DNA of 64,000 bases from Pyxicephalus adspersus (taxonomy: Eukaryota > Chordata > Amphibia > Anura > Pyxicephalidae). Shown here piece after piece: positions 25,312 to 38,600 of the stretch (positions are counted from its first letter, which is position 1; each line of letters begins with the position of its first letter). The position numbers were made by a program, and so were the translations under genes. Below the pieces are notes generated by a model. It ran no database searches, was not told the origin of the DNA, and saw only the letters and a list, made by a program, of their open reading frames with translations. The stretch spans positions 24,802,807-24,866,806 of the forward strand of contig NC_092859.1 of NCBI RefSeq assembly GCF_032062135.1, in the 5' to 3' direction.

Positions 25312-25403
25312 CAGTGGTCACCAACCTTTTTAGTGCCGTGGACCACTAAAATCACCGGATGTCAATCAAAGTGGTCTCCTTGTTGGCGACCGCTAGTCTA
25401 GCG
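25312..25403 (+). mobile_element. Short hAT-type MITE copy, RAD52 intron 1
   Basis: CAGTGGTCACCAACC at the left and GTTGGCGACCGCTAG at the right match the ends of the other two copies, with most of the interior missing. Confidence 0.55.
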
Positions 25404-25497
25404 GTAATAATGTGCAATGGGAGCAGAATGCAGTGTTCCCGGTATCTGCCTTCTGGCCAGAGCGCTAGGCTCTGCCATCTTCTCTCTGTTCTTTTAG

Positions 25498-25834
25498 GTT
25501 CTTCTTTCTATGTCACCTGACGCAGGAGCGAGATCAGGTGATGTAGATGGGGAAAAAATTTGCCAATCTCACTGCGCATGTGTGAGATCAGCAAGTTTTT
25601 TCCCCATCTACGTCACTGCATGTGTGAGATCGGCAAGTTTTTTCCCCATCTACGTCACTGCGCATGTGTGAGATCGGCAAGTTTTTTCCCCATCTACGTC
25701 ACTGCGCATGTGTGAGAGCGGCAAGTTTTTTTCCCATCTACGTCACTGCGCATGTGTGAGATCAGCAAGTTTTTTTCCCCATCTACGTCACCCGATCTTG
25801 CACCTGCGTCTGGTGACATAGGATTTTCTTTCCC
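25498..25834. repeat. Inverted repeat enclosing five 44-bp tandem units
   Basis: The arms 25498-25560 and 25770-25834 are imperfect reverse complements (TATGTCACCTGACGCAGG against its partner). Between them, 25570-25790 holds five copies of a 44-bp unit beginning CACTGCGCATGTGTGAGATC and ending in CCCCATCTACGT. It looks like a MITE whose centre has been amplified. Confidence 0.85.
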
Positions 25835-25844
25835 TTTAGACGGA

Positions 25845-26005
25845 AGGGCTCCTGCACATGAGCGCTGTTTTGCTCTATGGAGAGGGGAGTGAGCATAAGC
25901 AGCACCCACTGTCAGACGAGTGCTGTACATGTCAGATTCGCACGCAAGGTGAGCCCAACCGTTCGTGTTGGACAAGAATCGTCTGACGTGTGTTCATAGC
26001 CGAAG
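25845..26005 (-). mobile_element. Harbinger-like MITE fragment, RAD52 intron 1
   Basis: TATGGAGAGGGGAGTGAGC and the end CGTCTGACGTGTGTTCATAG match the 1.1 kb fragment. Confidence 0.5.
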
Positions 26006-26043
26006 TCTAAACAGACTGTTTCCCTAGCATTAAAACCCCCCAT

Positions 26044-26185
26044 CAGTGTTCCCCCCAGACACCCACCCAGCACTTTTCAGTAACCACCCGTCTGTTTTTG
26101 GGTGGTTACTGAAGAGTTGGGTCGCAATACAGGGGCTGACACCCACCTATAATTTCTTCACACCCGGCTTTAGAAAATTGGCTTC
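26044..26185 (+). mobile_element. hAT5-like MITE fragment, 26.0 kb
   Basis: It starts CAGTGTTCCCCCCAG and has the family core (ACCACCCGTCTGTTTTTGGG, CACCCACCTATAATTTC), but the far end is lost. Confidence 0.6.
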
Positions 26186-26395
26186 CCCATGTTTGAAATC
26201 CTTATGGGCCAGTCCACACCAGGGCGTTTGTGGGCAACACATTTTTAAGGACTTAAGCAAACCCTTCTTCCTGTGTTTACATTTATTTAACTGCTTGTAA
26301 ACGCTTCTGATGAAATCATTGGGTTTGCAAGCATTTTAAAATGCTTCTATTGAAAACAAATGGAAGTTTACATGCATTTATAAACTTTTTAATTA

Positions 26396-26620
26396 CAGGT
26401 AGTCCCTAAGTTAGATACGAGATAGGGACTGTAGGTTTGTTCTTAAGTTGAATTTGAATGTAAGTCGGAACAGGTACATTATTTTAATAAATGTAATTAG
26501 GATAGATGTTTGTCTCAACATATTACTAGGCAGCATGGTGTCAGAAAGCAGGCAGGAAAGCACCATTCGTATCTAGAAGGCGTCCGTAAATCAGATGTCC
26601 TTAACTCGGGTACTACCTGT
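26396..26620 (-). mobile_element. Tigger/pogo-like MITE copy 2, internally deleted
   Basis: CAGGTAGTCCCTAAGTTAGA to GGGTACTACCTG, TA-bordered, opposite orientation to copy 1, about half length. Confidence 0.7.
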
Positions 26621-27720
26621 ACCTAGAAGACTTAAAAAAAAGCATTTTGAGGCTTTCTTTAAAACACCTTTAAACACATGTATAAACTCCTTTAAAGGCA
26701 TTCAAAAGTAGTAAACAATTAAAAAACAGTGGCATAGGCTTAAAAGAAGAACCTAACAGTAAAATAATGTTAGCGTCTTGCAGATGAAAAAAAACAGTGC
26801 TTGAATAGGCAAATATATTGAACAGCTGCTCTGGATGATGAACATACCGAGTAACATTTATCATTTTTGTTGCAAAGCAAGATAACGCTAACCAGGTGCA
26901 ATGGAAATGATTCTGAGATAAAAATATGCAGCTTCATTCATTAATTCCTCCCTGAGCTGTAAGTAGCACTGAGACAGTCTGACCCTGTCCATTTCTTTAT
27001 TCTTTTTTAAGTGGCACTTTTTATCACAGCTGTTTGCAAATGTTTCTCATTTTTTCCTCCAGAAGTGCCTTCACAGGGGTTGCAAATCTGCATGCACAGA
27101 TTACTGGAGGCTTAATTTGCCACTAATTTTTTTGCTGATGTTCTTAATATATGTTCCCTGATGTGTGTTGTGCACACAAAAAGGGCTGCGGGGCCTCTTT
27201 TAGGTTACTGCTACCCATTCTTTAACACTGCATTTTGGTGAGTGCAAGAGCAAGTCACAACTGGGAGAGGAGAGCAAAATGAACTGAATTACAAAATTTG
27301 AGGGTGGATTACTCCACAATGCCTGCAGTGACAAGGACCAGTAAGGGCTTTTAAAAAAGTACTCCCATTTTAGAATATGTAAATATCTATTATTACTGCA
27401 GTTTTACATTTAAGATTTACCTGTGTTTGAAAAGGGAATACCTGCTTAGTTAGTTAACTTTTATTCTGGGTAAACTACTTCCAGTAGTTGGTCTCATTCA
27501 TAAGAAATGTTTTGGGGAAGAAATGTCCCAAGCTATGTTACCCAGGAGCAGCCAAAAAGCCAGTGTAAGTGATTAAAGGAGATTCTTGTAAAAGATTAAA
27601 AGAAAATCTTTTTAGCTGTGTGCATTATTTTCTTGTTTTTTTATGAGATTTTAATAAGAAGATATTTCTTATTGATGTGTCTTAACTATTTATTATTTGC
27701 CTTTATAACCTTATAATTGG

Positions 27721-27724
<4 letters not shown>

Positions 27725-27760
<36 letters not shown>
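27725..27760. repeat. (AT)n microsatellite before RAD52 exon 2
   Basis: About 17 AT dinucleotides, 45 bases before the exon 2 acceptor. Confidence 0.9.
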
Positions 27761-27761
<1 letters not shown>

Positions 27762-27805
27762 TTTAGAAATAATAAGAATTATAAATCTTGTCTGCTTATT
27801 CTCAG

Positions 27806-27904
27806 AGCTGAGCGGAGGTGGCCATGTCTGTGGGCCAGATGGGAGACAAGGTAAAGCCTGGACAGGTGGGATCAAATGGAAATGGACCTTCATCATTTGG
27901 ACAG
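27806..27904 (+). CDS. RAD52: RAD52 exon 2 (start codon)
   Basis: The acceptor is TTCTCAG at 27805. The ATG at 27824 is in the context GCCATGT, so 27806-27823 is 5'UTR. It codes residues 1-27 in phase 0 and ends in FGQ, as the human exon does; the rest of this leader is not conserved. The donor after 27904 is GTAGTG. A second in-phase donor (AAG|GTAAAG) follows 27850. Confidence 0.9.
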
Positions 27905-29624
27905 GTAGTGCATTGCAACCATTTTGTGACAATTTATTGAATGTTATTTATACTTTTGTGTTTCTCAGCTCTCATACACAATTTCAAGGCCATGCTACTA
28001 CACAAGCAATTTTGTAGCTTCAAGTTTTTTTTGTTATAGTCTCCTTAAGCCTATAAACTCAACTGTTGCACTACCAGCAGGGTAGAAGTTCCACTGCTAG
28101 TTATATCTGCTATCTATAATGCTTGAGACTTCTCTCTCCTTCCCTGGTCGACATTATACTGATGGGAAACACTGGCTTCAGAACACAGAAATAATGCCCG
28201 GGCATTGTTGATAAGTGCACAGAAACTTCATACGCTCACATTATCAATCATTGTTTACAGACATGTTTCTGGTGTGTTACGCACCCATAATGCTTTTGGA
28301 CATATTTCTAATTATTGCCTCTTTGCGGAGGTTTATATTTGTGCCAGTAGTTCTGTTGTCTCTGCAGGCATAATTTTGGTTGATATTGCTGTAAATTGGT
28401 TTTCAATTGACATGAATGGTTAATTTGTTTTGGTGGTATTTTCTGGGCAGAGGGGGTTGGTGACACAAGGTACCTGTCCTTGGGTATAAAAAATATATAT
28501 ATCCATCCCTTCAGTTTGAGAACGATAATAAACAAATTCATTATGTCTGCAAGCAATATCTTTTCTCAATATGAGTTTTCAGCCATCTGTCTGGCATATT
28601 GATAGTCTTTGTTTTTTCCTGTTCAGCACAAGTACACAGCGGAGGAGTACCAAGCTATCCAGAATGCTTTGCGTCAGAAGCTGGGACCGGAATATATCAG
28701 CAGCAGACAGGCAGGAGGTGGACAGAAGGTACACAAATTCTGTCAATGCATCTCACTGTCATACATGAGAGGTGCTCTAAAACCCAATAAATCCAAGACT
28801 CTTTTTTGAACTTCAGTCCTAGGATTGTTTAATGTAGTTTACTTCTCTGATATAATTCAGCTTGACAGCTAAAGCTCCTGTATGACAAATTCAGTTTTGT
28901 TTGACTGAAAATGCATTTTTAGAATTACAAATTCTGTTTAGGGACCTTTTTTCAGTCTGAGCTTTGTGCTGCATTACTGCACACAGGTTAATGTGTGGTA
29001 TACCTCACATGTAATGTGCATTGTGCTAGGACAAACCATTTGAATGGTCTGCCAACTTAAAACAATGCACATATGAAGGACATGTCTCCTTTCCCCATCA
29101 TCCTCACAATTCTTGGGATGCTGAAAAATTCATACATAAACGGTGTGGTTATCTCTTTTTTTCCTCCTCTGGAGATCACCACAGATTGATATAAAGCAAA
29201 TCCTTTTTTTTAATGCTAAGATCACACCCAAAATTTGCAAGTTTATTACTGCCTTATGACACATCTTCATAAGAAAGAATACAAGTAGTTTCTACAAGGA
29301 AACATAAAGGGAAGGTAAGTGGTAGTATCCTCTGAGGTCCAATTTTTTAGTGAGAGGCCACCCCTTAAGAGAAACACAAAACTGTAAAGAAAGAAAAAAA
29401 GGAGGTGTTTTGTAGTGTGGCCAAAGTGAAAACTTTTTTAATGTATGTATATTTCTGCATACACTCATGATAAACTCCAATCACAATAATGTGGAAAATG
29501 TCACATAATAAAATGTGCAAGACTTTAGCAATCGTGAATTTTGAAAACAATAGCAAAACTATTTAATTCACAGTTGTTTGTTTTAAACAGAAAGCAAAAT
29601 ATGGTTATATAAATCCTGTTTATT

Positions 29625-29664
<40 letters not shown>

Positions 29665-32600
29665 TGGCTAGACGTCAAACTCCTACTTCTGGACAAAATA
29701 ATGATTGATTAGAGCCAAACAAAAAAAAAAAGCTCCCTCACCCACATGCGTTTTGCCTCTAAGGCTTCTTCAGGGGTATTTTGGGAGACCGTATATGTAC
29801 AAAAAATGATGAACATAGTAATTGGTCATTAATGGTAAAATGTAAGGAGTTGACATAATGTGTTTTGATGCATGAATATATCATTAAGAGTAATAATGAG
29901 TAAAATCAAAATAACAATAATGGTTAGTGGAATTGAGGTTGAGTAGATGGATAGATATTGAGAGAGTTATTCAAGGAATTTGAGATGGTTAATACACCAG
30001 TTCTCTAACAATAGCACCACTATCACCACTTCACACTAATGCTAAGGGGAGTTAATTTGAACAGACTCTCCGAGATGGCATAAGGATTACATACAATATG
30101 GATAAAGCAAAAGGTAACAGATTTGCAAACACGTGCATGCACAATATCATGTGCTTTTTGTAAATTACATTTTGGTGTATCTGCAATAAAGGTAAAAAAA
30201 TCTACTTTAAGGCACACAAAAAGGGAATAAACCTTTTTTATTTAAAAAATAAACAAATACAATCAGTCCTTATATATGTCATTCTTCCTTTCTTTTGACA
30301 TTAACTGTGCCTGTATTGTGTAAAGAAAAAGTATATGATTTGCAGCCCATATCTGGAACAAAAAACAAATACTGTACTAGAGATTCTGGATTTAACTTTT
30401 ACTCTCTTACATAATCTCCCCAGAAAGTAGCCATGACTCATACCGGCAAGTAATTATTTCATTTGTCAGGTTTGCAGGGGTGGATGGAGGAGATGGGTGA
30501 TTTGCATAATATATCTTAGATACCAGGATTTTTTTCTACAGTCATTAAAATGTATATTTCTATTTTGACTAAATCCTGCAATTCTTTGGATGCTTCTATT
30601 GCTGACCTTCTGAATATGTCAGTTGCCTTACTTTAATTCTGTCCTACATTCCAAGAAGTAACAGACATGTAACAAGTCTGTAAAATGTCAGAAAGTTCCA
30701 ACTAAGTAATTTAGAATGTATGGATGTAATAAGGCCACTGTAACTGCAAGCAAACTACTATTCTGGGAGTGTTACGTTGGCAATTTTTTTCCTGTGCCAA
30801 TAGGTTCCCTTTAACTTACCACTTTATGGTGATTTTGGTATTCTATTATAAATTACGTAAATCCCTAGCTAGGTATCTATAAGCAGTAAAACTAAGTAGA
30901 AGCAGAGACTTCCTAAAACATATTAGGAACTTCACTGTTAATATTTGTTGCATAAAGGTGTGTTTTGCTTGGACATCGCTTTTAAATGGATATTGAATTG
31001 TATCAGCCAAACACAAGAAGGTGCTTTATTCGTTGTTTCTTTCTCTTTTAATAAGGTCTGTTACATTGAAGGACATCGCGTTATCAGCTTAGCCAATGAG
31101 ATGTTTGGATACAATGGCTGGTCGCACTCCATTACACAGCAAAATGTGGGTGAGTTTCTTTGCCTAAAGCAAAAGTGGCCTTTTTGTGGTGAAATTCAAA
31201 TTTCACATCAATAGGCTGTCTTGTTGGGTGCAAACTCTTTGTTGACTGGGAAGCAGTGAAAGATTATTTGAAAGCTGTATATATCTGCTGGTCTGATCCC
31301 CAAAACATCTGCATTGAGAACCCCAGTTTTATGATATCTGACCAAATACAAATTCATTACTATTAGAATTTGTCTGCTAATAGTCAGCTGGATGGACACT
31401 TTTGTGTTCCCTGTTCTTTCTTGGCCCATTGCTGACGATTGCCATTACTTAACTTGCAGGCCAAGCAACCCCGTAACAAATGTACAAATATTCTACATCA
31501 GACTTGCTCCCATTTAGCAAATGCGTGTGTATTTGTGACCCTCGTCTGAAATCCTAAACAGACAACTGACAACTTTACAATGCTCTGCAGCAGATTGACT
31601 GCTGTAGATGAGACTGTTTGCGTTCAAAACACACACAGTAAAAAAAATGAATAGGACAAATATTGGTTGTATGCTAATTCAAAACAGTAGAGGGAGGAAT
31701 TTGTGAATCAAAATGCAACACCTGAGAATGTTAGATAATGGCAGTTTTCAGTACAGGATGGAAACATCAGCTGTGATCAAAACCAGCTGTACTGACAGAG
31801 TTTGTAAAATATTTACTTTCAATTCCATTTACTACTGACACCTGGACCTACAACGGAATGAACATACAAGACAATTTAGTGTGCATATAGTTCAAGTTTA
31901 GTTTTCTGCAACTTTTATAAACTATTTAAAGTTCAAACTGAAGTTATTGCATTACATTTTGTTTTCTTAGATTTTGTGGACCTGAGTAATGGAAAGTTCT
32001 ATGTTGGAGTCTGCGCTTTTGTCAAAGTCCAGCTGAAGGTAAAGCATTTTTTTTATGATCAGACCAAACTTGCATATTATTTTATTCGGCAGCATTTTTC
32101 TTTTGCAATTAAAGTCCAAGCATAATCATTTTGTGAATAGCATAAGGAAGGGTTAGAACTCTGAGAGTTTTTTGTCTTTTCTCACTTTCACTGTGGTCAC
32201 CAGGCTAAAAAGAGAGACATGATATAATCAACTTTCATTACCTTCACATTTAGGATTTCTAAGAAAAACAAAGCAGTCATATATAACAAGACATTAGTAT
32301 TTACATATTACATCTCCTCATTGCCTTTACGACTTACCTGTTAACTGCCCGCCCACACTTATGACCAGGGTTTTGGAGTACACTGTACAAAACTGTAAAG
32401 TGTATATCCATGTGAAGTTTCCTCTTCTGTCTGGCTGCAGACTGTCTCTAAGTCTCTAAGCACAATAGGTTCAATTTAATCAAGCCCTACCAGCTTTCAC
32501 TTCCTGACACTCCAATCTACTTGTATAACATGGAGATAAGTAGGTTATATCTGGTTATGGGAGAACACCTGACAGCCAATCCTGGCATGCCCTGTCTTTG

Positions 32601-35600
32601 ATCTTCTTGGGAAATGTGTGCTGGGTCTACTTCCTGCCCCAGATCCTATGGACAATAATAGGAGCCAAGCTCACTTCCCTTTAAGAGGTCTAGAGCTTGA
32701 AACATGGCAGCCTCTGCAAAGTATACCTGTCTAATAACAGATTCTAGATTTAGGGTTACATTACCATTCCTTTACTACAAAGGTGGTGTACTGGATATTT
32801 GTATTTTTCAAGCACCTGTTGCTTAAATGGCCGATAATCAGGCTTAAGCACTATTAAATGAGGGTGTTTGGGGACCATGCAGATCTAATTGAATTTTCCT
32901 CGGCAATAGATACTTGTGCAGATGGAAAATACAGCTTATTGTCAGTGGGCAAAGTACGTATTCTTTTTATATATTTTATACTGTGTGGTAACAGGTAATT
33001 CAGGATTTATTCTACCCAACATTAAAAATAACTGATTTAGGAGATAATTTATGAAGTTTCTCTCTGTATTTTCCAGTCCTTGTTAGTTTTGCTTTCAATG
33101 TGGGAACCACACAAATCCATCTGCTTGAAACAGCAAGAGCCACATCTCTGTCCTTGTGTATTCAGTGGAGAAAATGAAGGGATAATGGTGTAGGATTGCT
33201 TCGATGATCGTGCATATGCTGTCCAGGCTCACAAAAATGTTTAAATGATTCTCCTCTTTACCCCAACCAGGATGGCTCCTACCATGAAGATGTTGGCTAT
33301 GGTGTTAGTGAGGGGCTGAAATCCAAGGCACTGTCCCTGGAAAAGGCTCGCAAGGAGGCCGTAACTGATGGATTAAAGAGAGCTCTGAAGTAAGAGAAAG
33401 TGTGGGTGAAGTTATATGCCTCACCTACACTTCCAAACTTTCCTTCCATACCATAATATTTACCTTTTTAAACAATGCTATAAACATCAATAATAATGTT
33501 TGCAAATATTTTCTTTATGTATATTTAAATATTTTAGAAGAAATTATGCCGGGAAAAAAGTGCATGATCTATTGATACTGTTTTTTTCAAAATTTTGCTT
33601 TCACGGTAACTAGCATTTACCTGTGGTGCGTGTTGACAATTCTGACTTTGCTTGTTCATTTGTATTGCAAACTGTACAAATTTCCCCAATAGCAAATTTC
33701 AGATATTAAAGGGTGTTGATCACGAGCGCTCTGCTGCCCAATATATATGCTTCCAATTACCTTTTCTCTAATTGGAGTCTTCAATTTGACATGTATCCCA
33801 CTTCTGATTAGAAATTGTTTTTTTTTTTTTTAAATCTCTAAAGCCTTCCCCAAAATCATCTATACACTTCTGCAATCTCATTGGCTGGTGGACACCTGTT
33901 AAAATCCCAATGTAGGGAAATAATTTTTTTTTTTAGTTAGACTATATTTTCTGCACTTCAATTATTCTTGTAAATTTTACATCCACGCATCTTATTGTCT
34001 GATTATTCAACTCCTTCCTTTTTTTCAGAGGTAGGGGTGAGCAATGTAGTTGTAACCTTGAGGTTCAGGACATGACAATTTTTTTGTGCCCTGGACCCTT
34101 AAAATCCATGCCAAATTCTACATTATCTTTTAATGAATAAAAAAATATTACTGTAGACCACTGCCTAATTAAAGGATGATTCACCTGTACACAAAACAAA
34201 ATCTCTTCTTTTTTTTCTGACATTAGGTGTTTTGGAAATTCTCTTGGCAACTGCATCCTGGACAAAGATTATCTCAGAGCTGTCAACAAGCTGCCTAAAT
34301 TGGTGAGTCACCATCTAGGTGGCAGCTGTGTCTTCCAGTACAGCAGTCGCCAGTCGTCTGCAGCTCTGGTCAGTGTGCCCTCTCCAGCAAGGTCAGAAGG
34401 CGGACCCCGCTGGGAGGGCGCACTGGCAGTGCCGTGGACCATGACCCCCAAACAGATCACAGACTCAGATCTGCGATGGGAGAGTGGGCAGGTTCTTGCA
34501 TCATGACGTCACTATGGGGAAGTTTCTTTCTGACACCCGGCTTCCCCGCGCATGCGCAGTCTGGAGCCGGTAAATTTAGTGGTCCGTGGGCCCGAAAAGT
34601 TTGGCGACCATTGTTCCAGTATGACTTTTGTTCTGTTATGACCACCAAGCTTGTGCCCTCTCCTTGTACATGTCTATCAGAATGAGGACATTCAACTACT
34701 TTACATTTGGATTTATTGTGAACAGGCGATAAACAGCTGATGAAGCTAAAAGCATTGACTGCACCTTTTACAACATAATTGTACAATTTGCTACATTTTT
34801 AATTCTGAAGTTATGTTACAGTGCATATATACCATTCGGATGATGTTAAAGAAGCACTTATCACATTACCTATAACAGTACTACTATACAGCTTCTAATA
34901 ATTAACCATACAAATATATTTTTTTATTTAAAAACAAAAGCCATCAAGAATTAAATTTGAAATGCATATATTATTCTCTAATTGGCCAGTAGGTGTCAGA
35001 TTAGCACAATAAATTGGACATGTAATAGAACACCTACAAGTGAATTCTAGGTAAACCAATTACTTATGGTTTGCTCAGGAAATACAAAATAAATTGAACT
35101 TGTGAGGATAGAAATTTGAAAGATGTCTTGGCTAACTTTCCTAAGGTACTTGGTTTGGGGCTTTCATACTGATATTGCCTTTAATACTGAATTGTGTGAG
35201 TCATTAACCTAAAAACACATTAGCAATACAGTATTAAAGTTTTTTCTTTTATTGACTTTCTAGGTCAGGGTCAGAATATTTGTTACTAATCAGTAGCAAC
35301 ATATTGTACATTTGTATCTTCATGAGTTCCCTTTTATTTAAATTTGTATTCCAGCTGCTGTGAGTTTTTTTTTTCCTGTTTTATACTATGGAGATAAAAG
35401 TTAGTTCTGCTATCCTCTTCATACACTCTATATAAAAGTCTCTGATTTCCAGCCACCTCAAGATCTTAATCCGGCACAGACAAAGAGACAAGATTTTGAT
35501 GCTTCCCTGGAGAAGGCCCGATATAACAGTCTGCTAAAAGATCAGAAACTTATAGACCAAAACCATCCAGAAATGGTTGAGCAACAGCTGACATGTGAAC

Positions 35601-38600
35601 AATCTACCCCCAAACTGCGTCAAGGGGAATCTAGAAAAACTAACCCAGAACCCAACTGCAGCAGTGCTAGGTATGTGATTCTGCCTCCTGGTGTTCATTA
35701 CATGCATTCCACTGTAGATTTGTGGGGTTGACTACCTTTTTGCTCTTTTAAGTTTGCATGTACTAGCATAGTATATGGTACTTTGTATATTTCTTTCTTA
35801 TATCACTAGCGTAGGGGGATTTAAACCTGTATTGACCGCAAAAACACAGCTCAACAAAAAAAACAAAACATTTTTCACTTGCCAAGAATTTTTCAATATA
35901 TTTAGTGTATTTCAGGCCAGCTAAATCCAGAAATGACATCAGTTTCATTGAACTGGCTCTAGTTCTTGTGAAACAGGAATCGGAATAGACTATTTTACTA
36001 AGAACAAATGTTAACGCAGCATATTATTATCAATCTTTATTTACACCGATGTTTTGCATTTTAAATATTAAATGTAGCATTATTTTCATGAAACTTTCAT
36101 TTTCCTTCTTTTTATTCATACATTTTCTTTTTCTACAGAAATATTTCTTCAAAAAGTTGTTTAAATGACCCTAATGTATTTTGCGACATTTGTGGTGAAT
36201 ATTCTTAGCAAAAACAGAGAATAAACATTACAGAATTTGTAAAACAAGCATATCTTACATATTTTGGTATTAAACTGGGGGACCAAAATAAGTATTGGGC
36301 TCCCCATATGTTATGCAAAACTTGTGTATAGTGTCTACATCAGTGGAAAAATGGAAAACTGAAAAGTTTAAAATTTGGTGTACTTTGGTGTACCCAAAAA
36401 TCATCATAATGATTTTTTTTTGTGTGCTGTCAATCGCTACAAGAAAAACAAGTGGGAGAACCCTGATTTGGAATCAGCAAGACGACCTGTGCCGCATGGT
36501 GCTGATGTTCCCATACCAGTGTTCAGTACACTCCCTGATATTCCTGTATCCAACATGGAGGATTTACTGGGTTTGGAGTGTAATCCAGGAGTTAGCAGTG
36601 GAAGTGAATATGAAGGAAGTGTTTCATCAAACCAGCAGTTCTCCCAAGAAGAGCTCAATGATTTAATACGTGACCCAAGTCTGTCAAAACAAGCATCTGA
36701 ACTTTTAGCATCCAGGCTAAAAGAAAAGAACTGTCTGAGACCGGAAGTTAAAATAACGGTTTATAGGACAAGAGAGGTGACACTCCTACCATATTTCAGT
36801 GAAGATGGAGACTTTGTGTACTGTTGTAACATCCTTGGACTACTAGCCCATATGGGAGTACCAGAATACCGAGCAGAAGACTGGCGGCTTTTCATAGACA
36901 GTTCCACTCAATGTTTGAAATCTGTTTTACTGCATAATGGCAACTGCTTTGCATCAAGTCCATTGGTCACTCAACAAAACATAAAGAAGAATGTGAAAAT
37001 ATGATACAAATAGCCTTACAAAAGCTTTGCTATCATGAACACCAATGGTCCATATGTGTTGATTTAAAAATGGTGAACTTCCTACTTGGACAGCAAAGTG
37101 GGTACACAAAGTACCCATGTTTCATCTGCTTGTGGGATAGTAGAGCAAAGCAGGATCTCTGGAAAAAAGTGACATGGTCTCCAAGGGAAAACATGAAAAA
37201 AGGTGCAGCGAACATCATTACCGAGCCAATGGCTGACAAAGAAAAAAATCATTCTCCCTCCACTACACATAAAGTTGGGATTATTGAAGCAATTTGTTAG
37301 AGCTCTGAACAAGGACGATGATTGCTTCAAATACATTTGTAGAATCTTCCCTGGATTGAGTACTGAAAAACTAAAAGTGGGAATCTTTGATGGACCCCAG
37401 ATTTGGAAACTGATAAATGATTCAAATTTCACAAGTTACATGACTGATACTGAAGCGTTGCCCTTGCACAGCTATGTCTTGGTTGTCAAAATTTCAAGAA
37501 AACCTTGGCAATTTCAGTGAGGAACAAGGGGAGAGGTTCCATCAAGATATAAAGGAGATGGAAGAAAGGTATCAGGGCGGATAGGTTGAACACATGATGG
37601 CAGACTACTGCTGGAGCCTTCAACGTGATTGTCCTGATCATCAGCATAAAAGGAAAGAATATAAACAGAGTTTTTCATTGACTTCTTTGTGATTAGTTCT
37701 GTAAATTTACTGAATATAGAATATATTAACAAGAAGTATTTCAAAATCTCAAGTATTTCATATCTAGTTTATTTTGCCTAGTTTTCATGTTTTATTAGTT
37801 TTCTATGTGGTTATTATTGAGGTAATTATTTCAAAAACTAGAGCCAATCTAGCAAAACCAATACTATATTTGCAATCTGTACATCAAACATAACCTAAAA
37901 TGACTTTAGTCTGTTTGGCAAGAAAATGTTTGTTGACCAGTGTAATAGTTGATATGACATGGTAATATAAAAATTGGAACTTAAAGTAAAACCAAATCTA
38001 ATAGGCTGATTTAAAAAGCTGCAGTATGTTTGCACTGCGCATTATTAAAGCACAATAGTTTCCTTTAAGCAGAGTTTACCGCTTATGAATGAGTTGATAT
38101 GGTTAATGTATCTTATGCAAAGGCCCAGGTATATACAGGTAGTCCCCGAGTTAAGGACATCCGACACGAACGGGGGCTTCCCTGCTTGCTCGTGTGCAGG
38201 ACCAGAGGCTTGATGGAGATGAAGGGGGGGGGGTGTGGTTTGCATGACTTGCACAAGAAATCTTTTGCTAAACACAGCTGATGTTGTGGGTGATCTTACG
38301 AGCTGACCTGATTTTGTAACTCTTTATTGACCAAGACAAACTCTGCAGTTGTTTCTTTTTGCATATCAAAGCACAGCTTGCTCCAGAAGTTGATGAATGT
38401 TTGGGCTCCATAAAGTTTTTTGTTGGTTTTTTTGTTTATTTGCTTTGTGATTAACTCACAGTGAGGATTTTACAGTAACCTCACTGCCTAATAATATGTT
38501 GAGACAAACATCTGTCCTAATTTAATTTATTAAAATAATGTATCTGTTCTGACTTACATACAAATTCAATTTAGGAACAAACCTACAGTCCCTATTTCAT

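Larger units (their letters stand above)
24471..27805 (+). other. RAD52: RAD52 intron 1
   Basis: Repeats at 24.8, 25.06, 25.31, 25.5-25.83, 25.85-26.0, 26.04 and 26.4 kb, then unremarkable AT-rich sequence and the (AT)n tract. No coding exon seen. Confidence 0.5.

Noticed and set aside
37082..37432. Open frame on the - strand in RAD52 intron 8
   Set aside because: Antisense to the transposon-like pseudogene, which has conserved motifs on the + strand.
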